The notes under the pieces were generated by a model. That model made no database searches. It worked only from the letters and a program-made list of their open reading frames with translations, and was not told where the DNA came from. Position numbers and translations under genes: made by a program. From Erysipelothrix rhusiopathiae (GTDB lineage: Bacteria; Bacillota_I; Bacilli_A; Erysipelotrichales; Erysipelotrichaceae), in assembly GCF_900637845.1 (NCBI RefSeq), contig NZ_LR134439.1:1302001-1366000 (forward strand): a DNA stretch of 64,000 bases. The letters are read 5' to 3'. Shown piece by piece: positions 23,230 through 32,900 of this stretch (positions are counted from its first letter, which is position 1; the number at the start of each line of letters is the position of its first letter).

Positions 23230-24702
23230 ATGAAGAAAATTATTAAAATAGTTGTTGTGGGGCTCATGACGGTCCTCTTATTACCGTTCAATATGAATAC
23301 AGTTCATGCAGCAAGTGGGAGTATTTCAGTTTCGGGTCCTTCATCACTTGCTCCCGGGGAAACAGGGTATTATACATTAACATTCAATGCGTCCGAGACT
23401 GCATACTTTTCATATAGTACGTCAGTTTCAAATGGTAGTGCCGGTGGCGCGACATCGAGTGGCGCCTATGGTAGTGGTGAAAGCAAAACGGAGAGTGCTA
23501 ACATCTCAGTAACGGCTGGATCAAGTGGTACTGTGGTAATTTCAGTTTCGGGAACTGCGGCGACTACGTCAGGAAGTAATTCTGAATTTTCAATCGGAGG
23601 ATCTAAAGAAGTATCGATTGTTGCACCTTCAAGTGGTGGAACTTCTTCAGGAAATAGTGGGTCTTCAGGTGGATCTTCAGGCGGCTCAAACCAAGGTGGT
23701 TCCGAAGCACCGTCCAAAACACCGGAGGAACTTCAAGCTGAAGCGGAACAAGCAGAGAAAGAACGTAAAGAAGAAATTGCGAAATCGCTCTTAGTAGAAT
23801 CGATTGATATCGTATCCAGTGATACGAAACTATATGGTGAAACTCTTAAAACCATTAAAATCGAAGAGGGTAAAACTGAATATGAATATACGCTTCCAAA
23901 GCGTGTTAATAAATTCCTTTTAGATGTCGCTTCAACATCAGGTGATGTAACACTCACCTATGATAAAGAGTACGAATTTAAAGAAGATGTTAAAGAACAT
24001 GTTATTACGATTCGTGGTGCTCAAGAGGATGTTGTGAAAGAGTATAAACTTACTTTGAAACAAAATTTAGATGAACCTACTGTTGTTAAGATGGAGGATC
24101 AAGACGTAACGGTTTATGAAGATGAACTGCTGGATCGATACATGGATAAAATCGGATTTAAAAAAACGGAGATTAAAATTGGTGACCAAAAGATCAACGG
24201 TTTTGGTAACGACAATCTTAAAGCAATGTTAACTCTTGTAGATGGGGAAGCATCATGGCGATTATTCAATAAAGATGATGAGTTTTTAGGCGATGCGGTG
24301 ATGATGCTACGATCTGAAAAAGAACCATTCTTTATCCAATCAACTACAAATGGTAGTGACCATGAAAAGGTTAACAAAGCAACTTATGTGGATCACACAC
24401 TTGAATTGGATAAGAAAATCCTTGAAATTGATCCAGATTTGAATTTTAAAGAAACATATAAAGCATGGGATTTAGAAAATGAATCGCAGTTGATTTATGG
24501 AGTAAATGCCAAAGGGAAGCAAGGTTTTTATAATCTTGATACTGAAAAAAATATCGAGTGGTCTATTGTAGGCTTTGATCATGTCGATAATGCGTATGTT
24601 ACTGCGACTTGGGGACTTTCTGGCGCCTTAGCAGTTGTGTCGAGCGGACTCATCGCAAGTATTTTAGAGCGTAAAGGTTTGCTTAAATTTAAGAAAAAAT
24701 AA
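23230..24702 (+). CDS. Membrane-anchored beta-sandwich protein, likely partner of the dockerin autolysin
   Basis: A 490-residue exported protein. Residues 1-28 are a signal peptide; 30-135 form a Ser/Gly/Thr-rich beta domain (SISVSGPSSLAPGETGYY); 136-165 are a Ser/Gly linker; 165-185 are a charged helix; about 190-282 look like a cadherin-like beta-sandwich with EYKLTLKQ at its end; about 285-440 are unassigned. A transmembrane helix (about 465-483) and a Lys-rich tail close it, so the chain faces outside. It is cotranscribed with the dockerin enzyme and is followed by a terminator. The N-terminal beta domain is a candidate cohesin-like receptor; this is inference from context, and I see no clear cohesin motif. 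Confidence 0.72.
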   Translation: MKKIIKIVVVGLMTVLLLPFNMNTVHAASGSISVSGPSSLAPGETGYYTLTFNASETAYFSYSTSVSNGSAGGATSSGAYGSGESKTESANISVTAGSSGTVVISVSGTAATTSGSNSEFSIGGSKEVSIVAPSSGGTSSGNSGSSGGSSGGSNQGGSEAPSKTPEELQAEAEQAEKERKEEIAKSLLVESIDIVSSDTKLYGETLKTIKIEEGKTEYEYTLPKRVNKFLLDVASTSGDVTLTYDKEYEFKEDVKEHVITIRGAQEDVVKEYKLTLKQNLDEPTVVKMEDQDVTVYEDELLDRYMDKIGFKKTEIKIGDQKINGFGNDNLKAMLTLVDGEASWRLFNKDDEFLGDAVMMLRSEKEPFFIQSTTNGSDHEKVNKATYVDHTLELDKKILEIDPDLNFKETYKAWDLENESQLIYGVNAKGKQGFYNLDTEKNIEWSIVGFDHVDNAYVTATWGLSGALAVVSSGLIASILERKGLLKFKKK

Positions 24703-24724
24703 CTGAAGCAATTCAGTTTTTTTT
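24701..24724 (+). terminator. Terminator after the beta-sandwich gene
   Basis: AACTGAA pairs with TTCAGTT around GCAA, followed by eight T. It overlaps the stop codon region. Confidence 0.88.
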
Positions 24725-24841
24725 ATATCATTATTCTAGAAGTCGGTCCTGATTGGTAAGAAGATTGATTTCTAGATAATTCCAGTGGAATGTCCGCCGT
24801 TTTCTTTGTAATTATGGTAAAATAATGATTGAGGTGTGAAC

Positions 24842-25303
24842 ATGAAAAATAGAGTTAAAGCATTTTCCACAAATGTATTTTTGATTTTCCTAATCGTTTT
24901 GACAATCTATATCGGCTATGTAGGATTTATTGGTGGACCTCGCCGTGCTTATGAACGTGAAGACCAATTGCATGTGGAAGCAATGATGAAATTAAAAGGA
25001 TATCAAGAGGCTCGTCTATTGAGTCGTTTTTCGCTTGATCAAGTCTATTACATAACCGAAATTAAAGAAGAATCAGGATCTAAAATTGTATGGTTTAATA
25101 AGGCTTTAGATGCTTTTGGTGAACATGATATGGTCACTTATGAGCCCGTTTATGATCTGGCTGAGTCTTTGGACATTTCAAATCGTAAGATTCGCTTTGG
25201 TGTGTATGATGACAAACTTGTATACGTATTAAAAACTAAAAATAAAGAAGTATTTGTAGATGTGGATGATTTATCGGTTGTATTTGAATTGGAGGACTTT
25301 TAA
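24842..25303 (+). CDS. TseB/YpmB-like cell-wall elongation factor
   Basis: A 153-residue protein with one N-terminal membrane helix (about 10-30) and an extracytoplasmic part containing the TseB/DUF5590-type segments YYITEIKEESGSKIVWFNKA and KNKEVFVDVDD. In Bacillus, YpmB/TseB is a membrane protein tied to PBP2A and cell elongation. The neighbours dnaD and nth are the same as those of ypmB in Bacillus, minus aspB, and this synteny is a large part of the call. ATG 24842 is preferred over an upstream GTG at 24836 because GAGGTG lies at the right distance. Confidence 0.7.
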   Translation: MKNRVKAFSTNVFLIFLIVLTIYIGYVGFIGGPRRAYEREDQLHVEAMMKLKGYQEARLLSRFSLDQVYYITEIKEESGSKIVWFNKALDAFGEHDMVTYEPVYDLAESLDISNRKIRFGVYDDKLVYVLKTKNKEVFVDVDDLSVVFELEDF

Positions 25304-25305
25304 TT

Positions 25306-25812
25306 ATGTGGTGGAATAAAGCTTACATTAATCGTAGGGACTGGATTTTAGAAAATTTGGGATCGATGAAATTGAGTCCAACACAAACATTAGTGTTGTT
25401 GATGATTGATTTCTTGAATCAACAAGGCGTTCCCATCACCTTAGAATTGTTGGCTGAACGTACGGCTGTAGAAAGTCATGTTGTTGATGAAACGATTCAT
25501 GATTTGGTACGTCAAAACATCCTCGCAATTAAGGTATCGAAAGATGCACTTGAATTTAATCTCGATGGATTATTTCAAGATGGTGTACGTTATGAATATG
25601 TTAATGAAGGAATTTTTGAAGTGTTTGAATCGGAGTTTGGTCGACTTTTATCTCAAAATGAACTGATGACGTTGAATACGTGGTTGTCAAAATATTCGGA
25701 AGCGGATATTTTAGATGGTCTTCGTAATGCGGTCATTTATAAAAAAGTATCGATGCAATATATCAATGCGATTCTCGCGAATAAACAAAAAGAACGTTTG
25801 GGTTCACAATGA
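25306..25812 (+). CDS. dnaD: DnaD, replication initiation protein
   Basis: A 168-residue protein, shorter than the Bacillus protein (232). The N-terminal winged helix is at about 15-85 (LSPTQTLVLLMIDFLNQQG) and one DnaD-type helical domain at about 100-160 (FEVFESEFGRLLSQNELMTL and YINAILANK). In Bacillus DnaD helps load the replicative helicase at oriC and at stalled forks. The Lys-rich DNA-binding tail of longer DnaD proteins is absent. The stop overlaps the nth start (ATGA). Confidence 0.9.
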   Translation: MWWNKAYINRRDWILENLGSMKLSPTQTLVLLMIDFLNQQGVPITLELLAERTAVESHVVDETIHDLVRQNILAIKVSKDALEFNLDGLFQDGVRYEYVNEGIFEVFESEFGRLLSQNELMTLNTWLSKYSEADILDGLRNAVIYKKVSMQYINAILANKQKERLGSQ

Positions 25813-26429
25813 CAGTAGCAGAAATTATCGAAATTTTAGATGCTGAGTTCCCAAATGCGAAAAGTGATTTAAATTATCGCAATCCCTTTGAATTGTTGAT
25901 TGCTGTTACCTTATCGGCGCAGACAACAGATGTTGCCGTCAACAAAGTTACACCTGCTCTTTTTGAAAGATATCCGACACCGTATAGTCTTTCGCAAGCA
26001 GATGTAAAAGATGTGGAATCATATTTAAAAACGATTGGATTGTATCGCAATAAGGCAAAATATATCGTGGCATGTGCGTCAATGCTTGTTGATGATTTTG
26101 AAGGTGAAGTGCCGAGAACACGTACTCAACTGATGAAATTGCCAGGAGTTGGTCGTAAAACAGCGAATGTTGTATTAGCGGAAGGTTTCAAACTGCCAGC
26201 GATTGCTGTAGATACACATGTTGAGCGTGTCGCTAAGCGATTAAAACTCGCGAAACCAAATGATACAGTTGAGGATGTTGAACGTAAGTTAATGCGTAAA
26301 ATACCACGTGAAGACTGGGCAAGGGCGCATCATCTACTCTTACTATTTGGTCGTTATCACAGTACAGCACGTAATGAGCGTGATGCATTTGAATTATTAG
26401 AAGAATTAAAGGAGAAACATCAACGATGA
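25809..26429 (+). CDS. nth: Endonuclease III lacking the iron-sulfur cluster
   Basis: A 206-residue DNA glycosylase/AP lyase. The helix-hairpin-helix and catalytic Lys are in LMKLPGVGRKTANVVL (about 108-123) and the catalytic Asp in AIAVDTHVERVAKRL (about 134-148). The family normally ends with four cysteines (C-x6-C-x2-C-x5-C) after LLLFGRY; here the tail is STARNERDAFELLEELKEK with none, and the only Cys in the protein is in VACAS. It should still remove oxidised pyrimidines, since clusterless relatives are known. It overlaps dnaD and murF by ATGA junctions. Confidence 0.94.
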   Translation: MTVAEIIEILDAEFPNAKSDLNYRNPFELLIAVTLSAQTTDVAVNKVTPALFERYPTPYSLSQADVKDVESYLKTIGLYRNKAKYIVACASMLVDDFEGEVPRTRTQLMKLPGVGRKTANVVLAEGFKLPAIAVDTHVERVAKRLKLAKPNDTVEDVERKLMRKIPREDWARAHHLLLLFGRYHSTARNERDAFELLEELKEKHQR

Positions 26430-27748
26430 AAGATTTAAAAACAGATATCATAGCAAATTGGGTAAAAGGTTCTGTATTGGGTTCTACACAAGTTCAAGGT
26501 GTAAAGGTTGATTCACGAGCTGTTGAAGCCGGTGATTTATTTGTGTGTCTTAAAGGGGCGCGCGTGGATGGTCATGATTATATCGAAGATGTGATCGGTA
26601 AAGGTGCAGTCGCAGTTCTAGTTGATCACAAAATCGATAACCTTGATGTATGTCAAATAATCGTTGACGATACCATGGCAGCATTACAATTGTTTGCTAA
26701 AGCATATCGTGACACACTAAATGCTACATTTATAGGAATTACAGGTAGTAATGGAAAAACGTCAACCAAAGATATACTCTTTAGTATTCTAAGTAGAGTT
26801 GGGAATTCTATTGCAACTTACAAAAATCAAAATACAGAAATTGGAACGTATCTTAACCTCTTTCGTATGAATGACGATACAGAGTTTGGTATTTTTGAAA
26901 TGGGTCTTGATTATGTGGGAGATGTTGCGGTAATGGCGGAGTGTATTCGTCCGGATGCAGGCCTAGTGATGAGTTTGGCACCCGCACATATGATGAATTT
27001 TGATAGTATCGAACATATTGCTTCAGAAAAAATGAGAATTTTTGATTTTGTAACACACAAAGATTTATCCTTTTATCAGGGTGACTTTGAACAATACCGT
27101 AGTATTAGTCATGGTGAGCATACCTTTGGTTTTAATGAGGATAATGAATGGGTTGTATCGGATGTTTCTTCAAATAATCACGGAATTTCATTCAAGCTTG
27201 ATGGTGTTGCGTATTCAAGCAATCTTTTAGGAAATCATCAAGCAAGTAATTGTGCCGGTGTGATTGCCTTATTGAGTAAGCTTGGTATTGATGATGCCGT
27301 GATTCGTGAGGGTTTAAATCATGTCGCATTAACGTCTCTACGAACAGAACTTGTTGAAAAGGGAAATGCTTTGGTGTTACTGGATGCCTATAAGTCCAAT
27401 CCAATTAGTGCTAAGTATGCGCTCGATTTACTGGCTCATTATGAATATGATGGCGACCGTGTAGCGATTTTAAGCGACATGGTAGAGTTAGGTCCTGAGA
27501 GTCATAAGGCACATCTTGAGGTTTTAGATTGCATTCAAGATTTAAACATTAAGATGGCTCATACATTAGGGCCAGAGTTTAAGAAAGCACTATCCGATAG
27601 TAGACTGGATGCGTCACGTTTTACGAATGATGACACATTTGAGGCATTTGTAGAACGTGTTACACCATGTTTTGATGAGCATGCGATGATATTAATTAAA
27701 GGATCACGTTCGTATCAACTCGAACGATTAATGGAAGAGGTAAAGTAG
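26426..27748 (+). CDS. murF: MurF, UDP-MurNAc-tripeptide:D-dipeptide ligase
   Basis: A 440-residue Mur ligase. The P-loop is GITGSNGKTSTKDIL (about 107-121), the N-terminal domain has VDSRAVEAGDLFVCLKG (about 28-44) and the C-terminal domain has DAYKSNPISAKYALD. It joins a D,D-dipeptide to the MurNAc-tripeptide. It is followed without a gap by ddl and a racemase, so the three consecutive steps of making and adding the dipeptide share one transcript. Confidence 0.96.
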   Translation: MKDLKTDIIANWVKGSVLGSTQVQGVKVDSRAVEAGDLFVCLKGARVDGHDYIEDVIGKGAVAVLVDHKIDNLDVCQIIVDDTMAALQLFAKAYRDTLNATFIGITGSNGKTSTKDILFSILSRVGNSIATYKNQNTEIGTYLNLFRMNDDTEFGIFEMGLDYVGDVAVMAECIRPDAGLVMSLAPAHMMNFDSIEHIASEKMRIFDFVTHKDLSFYQGDFEQYRSISHGEHTFGFNEDNEWVVSDVSSNNHGISFKLDGVAYSSNLLGNHQASNCAGVIALLSKLGIDDAVIREGLNHVALTSLRTELVEKGNALVLLDAYKSNPISAKYALDLLAHYEYDGDRVAILSDMVELGPESHKAHLEVLDCIQDLNIKMAHTLGPEFKKALSDSRLDASRFTNDDTFEAFVERVTPCFDEHAMILIKGSRSYQLERLMEEVK

Positions 27749-28765
27749 ATGAATAAGTTACAAGTGGCATTAGTTTTTGGCTCGATTAATAGCGAACATG
27801 ATATTTCTGTTGCAAGTGCAGCCTCCGTTTTAGAACATTTTCCAAAGGAAAAATTTGATTGTGTACCCTTATACATCGGTAAAGATGGAAAATGGTATAC
27901 TGGAAATTATACTTTAGATATGATGCAATCCAATAAACTGGAAGGACATCGAGAACTCTATTTACAATTCAATTATGATCGTCCGGGATTTATTTATGCA
28001 GATGATCAAAGTTTACTGCCTGTGGACGTCGCATTTTTAATGTTACACGGACGTATGGGAGAAGGTGGACAAGTCCAAGGGCTTCTTAAATGTGCAAATA
28101 TCCCATTTACTGGATGTGATGTTCTATCTTCCGCATTATGTATGGATAAAGGGTTTACGCATATTATCTGTGAAGCAGCAGGAATTGATATGGCAGCTTA
28201 CCAACTCATTACTCATATTAATGATATTGATTTTGAAAAAGTTGAATATCCTTGTATTGTGAAACCAAGTCGAGAAGGATCTTCATTTGGTGTGAGTTAC
28301 GTACGTAATTATGATGAACTCTTAAATGCATGTTTGTTTGCTTTTGAGTTTGATTCAAGGGTTTTAATTGAAGCATACATCAAAGGAACGGAAGTCGGTC
28401 TAGGCATTCTTAAAACCGATCAAGAGCTTATTGTAAGTGAAGTGGATCAAGTGAATGTTTCTGGAGAAGTGTTTGATTTCCAAGAGAAGTACCATCCACA
28501 CGCTACAGAGACATTGCCTGTTTCCACATTCCCAGAATCTGTACGCAAAGAAGTTCAACGACTGGGTGAACTTGCATTTAATGTTCTTGATTGTGCGCAG
28601 TTTTCACGTCTTGATTTCTTTGTGACTGAAGATCATCGTATCTTCTTAAACGAAGTCAATACAATTCCAGGGTTTACAAGTTCATCACGTTACCCAGGTA
28701 TGTTGGATCGTGCGGGTGTAAGTTACCCTGAATTGATTACAAAAATGATTGAGGATTTACTATGA
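27749..28765 (+). CDS. ddl: D-alanine:D-alanine/D-serine ligase with Van-type signature
   Basis: A 338-residue ATP-grasp ligase. Visible are VALVFGSINSEHDISV (6-21), MLHGRMGEGGQVQGLL, CIVKPSREGSSFGVS (about 169-183), FDFQEKY in the omega loop and FLNEVNTIPGFTS. The last motif continues SSRYPGM with Arg at residue 314. Ordinary Gram-positive Ddl proteins have FSMYP here, whereas VanA, VanC and VanG-type ligases have SRYP. The omega loop keeps Lys-Tyr rather than the His of D-lactate ligases, so D-Ala-D-Lac is unlikely and D-Ala-D-Ala or D-Ala-D-Ser fits. It starts at the base after murF and overlaps the racemase start (ATGA). Confidence 0.92.
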   Translation: MNKLQVALVFGSINSEHDISVASAASVLEHFPKEKFDCVPLYIGKDGKWYTGNYTLDMMQSNKLEGHRELYLQFNYDRPGFIYADDQSLLPVDVAFLMLHGRMGEGGQVQGLLKCANIPFTGCDVLSSALCMDKGFTHIICEAAGIDMAAYQLITHINDIDFEKVEYPCIVKPSREGSSFGVSYVRNYDELLNACLFAFEFDSRVLIEAYIKGTEVGLGILKTDQELIVSEVDQVNVSGEVFDFQEKYHPHATETLPVSTFPESVRKEVQRLGELAFNVLDCAQFSRLDFFVTEDHRIFLNEVNTIPGFTSSSRYPGMLDRAGVSYPELITKMIEDLL

Positions 28766-29889
28766 TTAATAACTGTACTGTATTTGTAGATGAACAAAGA
28801 ATTTTAAATAACACTTTAAAATTACGTGAAATTATCAAACCTGAGACGAAGATCATTGCGGTAATTAAAGCGAATGGATATGGTTGTGGTCTTGTAGAGG
28901 TTGCACATACCTGTGAAAAAATGAAGATTGATGTCCTTGCGGTACTTAATATCGAACAAGCGCGTGATTTAAGAAAGCACGGTATCACAACACCAATTTT
29001 ACTTTTGGGTGCCACTTTAGAATCAAACTTTAAATATTTAATCGAATATGATTTAATGCAAGTTATCATTAATCACGATTATGCTTTAAAATTAAATCAA
29101 TTCGGACTTGATCACGGTGTTAAAGTTAAGACACACGTGAAAGTTGATACAGGTCTTCATCGTTTGGGCATGGAAGATTATGATGAAATTAAATCTTGCT
29201 ATGGCCTTGAGGGACTAGAAGTTTGTGGAATTTACAGTCATTTTGTGGAAGCACAATCTTATGAAGGGGATGCGGTTGCGTTTTCTATGTTACAACTTGA
29301 TCGTTATAAAGCAGTGATCGATAAACTTCGTCACGATGGTATTGATCCTAAAATGACGCATATTCAAAACAGTCCTTCTATTCTTAATTTTGGAGATTTA
29401 GGTTTTGATGCAGTACGTTGCGGTATGATTATGTTTGGTCTTTATCATCCTTCTCAACTTGAAATGTCTTTAAATGATGGGTATGAGCCCGTCTTATCCT
29501 TTGAATCACGCGTTTGTATGGTGCGTGAGCTTAAAAAAGGGGAGTTTGTAGGTTATGGTCGAACATTCCAAGCAGAAGACGACATGATGCTTGCAACGGT
29601 CTCTGCGGGCTATTGCGATGGTGTGATGAAGTCGTTGTCACTTAATGGTGGTCATGTTGTCATTAATGATACGCTATGTCCTATTGTTGGAGATATTGCG
29701 ATGTCCCAATTTATGGTTGATGTCACGGGGGTTCCGTGCAACCTTGAAGATCGTGTTATTCTCTTTGGTCATGAAAAACAAACTATTTATGATTACATTG
29801 GGATCACAGGTCAATCCATCAATGAGTTGATCAGTCATATTCTTTATGACATTCCTCGCATTTACATTCATCAAATCGAATCGAAATAA
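28762..29889 (+). CDS. alr: Alanine/serine racemase with VanT-like Asn354
   Basis: A 375-residue fold-type III PLP racemase. The PLP Lys is in AVIKANGYGCG (about 33-43), the second catalytic Tyr in FVGYGRTF (about 256-263) and the phosphate/PLP Arg region in VRCGMIMFG (about 216-224). In alanine racemases the substrate-site Tyr354 sits in a TINYE motif. Here SINEL aligns without gaps through ISHILYDIPRIY, placing Asn354 at that position. VanT serine racemases have Asn at the same place, where it favours serine. The gene may therefore make D-Ser, D-Ala or both; no second racemase is in the window. It is last in murF-ddl-alr. Confidence 0.9.
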   Translation: MINNCTVFVDEQRILNNTLKLREIIKPETKIIAVIKANGYGCGLVEVAHTCEKMKIDVLAVLNIEQARDLRKHGITTPILLLGATLESNFKYLIEYDLMQVIINHDYALKLNQFGLDHGVKVKTHVKVDTGLHRLGMEDYDEIKSCYGLEGLEVCGIYSHFVEAQSYEGDAVAFSMLQLDRYKAVIDKLRHDGIDPKMTHIQNSPSILNFGDLGFDAVRCGMIMFGLYHPSQLEMSLNDGYEPVLSFESRVCMVRELKKGEFVGYGRTFQAEDDMMLATVSAGYCDGVMKSLSLNGGHVVINDTLCPIVGDIAMSQFMVDVTGVPCNLEDRVILFGHEKQTIYDYIGITGQSINELISHILYDIPRIYIHQIESK

Positions 29890-29925
29890 AAAGAGCACCT
29901 CAATAGTTGGGGTACTTTTTTTTTT
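29888..29925 (+). terminator. Terminator of the tseB-alr run
   Basis: AAAAAG-x-GCACCTCA pairs with TTGGGGTACTTTTTT, with wobble pairs and an ATAG loop, ending in a long T run. Confidence 0.75.
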
Positions 29926-29930
29926 CGCAC

Positions 29931-29955
29931 AAAAAAAGAAGGCCGAAGCCTTCTA
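29931..29955 (-). terminator. Terminator of the recU-PBP operon
   Basis: On the minus strand AGAAGGC pairs with GCCTTCT around TTCG, followed by seven T. It overlaps the PBP stop codon. Confidence 0.92.
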
Positions 29956-32900
29956 TTTAAAGTTTACAACTACTTCAGAACCTTCATGATCACTTAATCT
30001 AAAGGAACTCATGGCTACGCCATCTACAGTAAAGGAATCGATAACACCCGATGCCTTGCCTTGTGTGTCGACGGTCAAATAACCTGCATCGGCAGCCCGT
30101 TTTAGATTTGAACGGAGATAGTCACCAGAAGCGGTAATTTCTAAGTCCGTGACATTAACTCGAATGGTTGTACCAGAGTAATCTCCAGGTTTTACGCTTT
30201 TTCCAAGAATGTTTGGATCTGCGGAGACAACGGATTTATACTTGTTGCCTTCAAGAACATAGTTTCCTTGGATAAGATCACGACTAAATCCTGCCGCAAC
30301 CATCTGTTCTACAAAGTCATTAAATGCGGTACCAGCTGATGGTACAGAAACACTGATTTCTTTCGCATCAACTGATGTACAGACAACATTACTCTTCTTG
30401 CCGGTACTCTTATCAAAGGTATAGTATGAACATGCTTCAATCTTACCTTTTAAGTTCTCGATTGTGACTGAGATTTCTTGGTTTGGACCTTCGGTCATGG
30501 ATTCCGCGATAGGTTTTCCATCAACACGAATTTCGGATTTATAACGCACCGCTCCAAAGAGCCATGATGGATCATACAATCGTTTTCCATCCACAGTTCC
30601 ACCACTTGGGTAGTTCATGGTTATGGTTGAAGGTGCAACGGTTAATTGCGAGGCATCCGGATAGGTTGCCATCTTAATATCGAAATTAAATTTATTGCCT
30701 TTTTGGTTCATCATAACTTTATGATCGCTGAGCGCAGATAAGTCTTTTGGACTCGCTTCTGCAAGTTTGAGGAAGTCACGTTTAATGTAACCTGTAGCAA
30801 GTAAACTTTGATCCATGCCCTCTACAGGCGCTTGATACGGGAAGGTACCCAAGATATGTTGGATATCTGCAACCGAACCTGGACGGGCAACATCATCACC
30901 TGTCCCGAAGGATTCTTCAATAAGATCGAGTAAATAACTGTTTAATTTACCTGTAAGGTTTTGTGATGCTTCATCAACACCATACTCATCAATAAAGTAA
31001 GGGTTCTTTTTATCTTTTGAATCAAAACCGGTCCATGTCGCAATACTGTATTCTGATGTTGCGGTAATCATGAGACGGTCTTTAATTGCATTACGTGGAA
31101 CACCGGTTGCGTCAGCTGTTTCATTGTCGTATTTATTTGTACCTGTTTTACCAAATACTGGATAGTTACGACGAACGGGTGAAATAACTGGATTATAAGG
31201 GCTATCTACAGCATACTTCATGATTCGTGTTGTGAGCCATGCAGATGCATCAGAGATAACAGGTGTCGCTGTATGTGATGGAACATAAGGTTCGCGATCA
31301 CTATCTAAAAACTCAATGCGTGTAATTGTATGAGGTTTAATATAATTACCATCATTGAACATAACGGCATTGGCTCCCGCTAATTCAACAGGGCTAACTG
31401 TAAATGTTCCATCACCAATGGCAAATCCTGGTCGGAAGTTATCTTCAGATACGGAACTGAATCCAAGTTTATTGAGATATTCGACCATCTTTTCATTTCC
31501 AATGGTATCAATTGTACCTTGTGTTGCTTCTAAAGCAGGTATGTTTCGTGAGTCGGCAACAGCCATCATTAAAGGAACTTGTCCTAAATAGCGACCATCA
31601 TAGTTACCAATTAAAATATCGGTACCTCGATAATTCATGGGAGCATCCAAGAATACATGTGAGGTCGCAAGACCTTGATATTCAAATGCAGGTGCATAGG
31701 CAATATGTGGTTTCATAACGGATGCTGGTGAGGAGTTTTTCGCAATGGCACGGTTATGTAAGAATGCCCCATTGTAATCAAAACCACCAACAATCCCGGC
31801 AATTTCACCGGTACGGTTATTTAAGATAACCGAACCTACTTGAATTGGTCGGTATTCATTCTTCTCTTCATCAATCATTGAAGGGTTTAAGTCTGTGATC
31901 TTACGGTTTTGGAAATCATCGATTCCTTTTTGAACCGTAGGGTCCATACTTGTGTAGATATTCATCGAAACTTTTCCTGGATCAAGTCCAGTGAGTTCTT
32001 GTGCTTCTTGATACGCAACGTCAATAAATGCTTGATATTCAAACATTTCACCTTCTGAAGCCGAGGACTCAACCAGCAAGTCTTCAACCCGTACGGCTTT
32101 GGCAAGTTGATACTCTTCATCGGTTATATATCCGTGATAATTCATCAAATAGAGTACTTCTTTAGTCCGTTCATCGGCTGCTTCAATACTGTAGTAAGGG
32201 TTATTGACACTTGGTGCATTAATAACACCTGCAAGGAATGCAGCTTCTGTAAGGTTAATTTCTGAAAGACGTTTTCCAAAGTATGCTTGAGCTGAAGCAT
32301 CAGCACCCATCGTACGTGGAACACCATAGTTAATCATATTAATATAGAGTTCGAAAATCATTTTCTTACTGAGGACTTGTTCACGCTCTAATTTAGTAGA
32401 AAGATAAATTTCTTGCAGTTTTCGGTTTACACCTGTTGCTGCATCCTCATTCTCCATAAAATACTGGTTTTTGATCAGTTGCATCGTTAGCGTTGATCCT
32501 CCTTGACCAAAACTAATCGATCCATGTCTTAATGAATCAAGAAGATTTGAAAGTGCTGCTTTGGTAAAGCGGGGAACATCCCAACCACCATGGACAAAGA
32601 ATCTTGAGTCTTCAACAGCTACAAATGCATCAATTAATGATTGAGGCACTTGATCAAATGTTGTTGGATCCGATTTTTTTGCAGCAGTATTATAAATGGG
32701 TTCACCATTCTTATCAAAGATGGTTGAGGCTGATTGTGTTAAAAAATCATCCTTTTTCAGTGCTGGAGCATTCTTCATATTTTTAACGGTGAGTGCTCCC
32801 ACGCCCGTAACGCCAAGAATTCCAATCGATACACAGACAATTAAAACCCATGCGACAATTCGTTGTCGTTTAAGTTTCTTTTGTTCGGGTGTTAAGGGTT

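Noticed and set aside
27749-29889. Acquired vancomycin-resistance cluster
   Set aside because: There is no VanR/VanS, VanXY or mobile-element sequence; the genes are part of the murF operon with matching style, so they look native.
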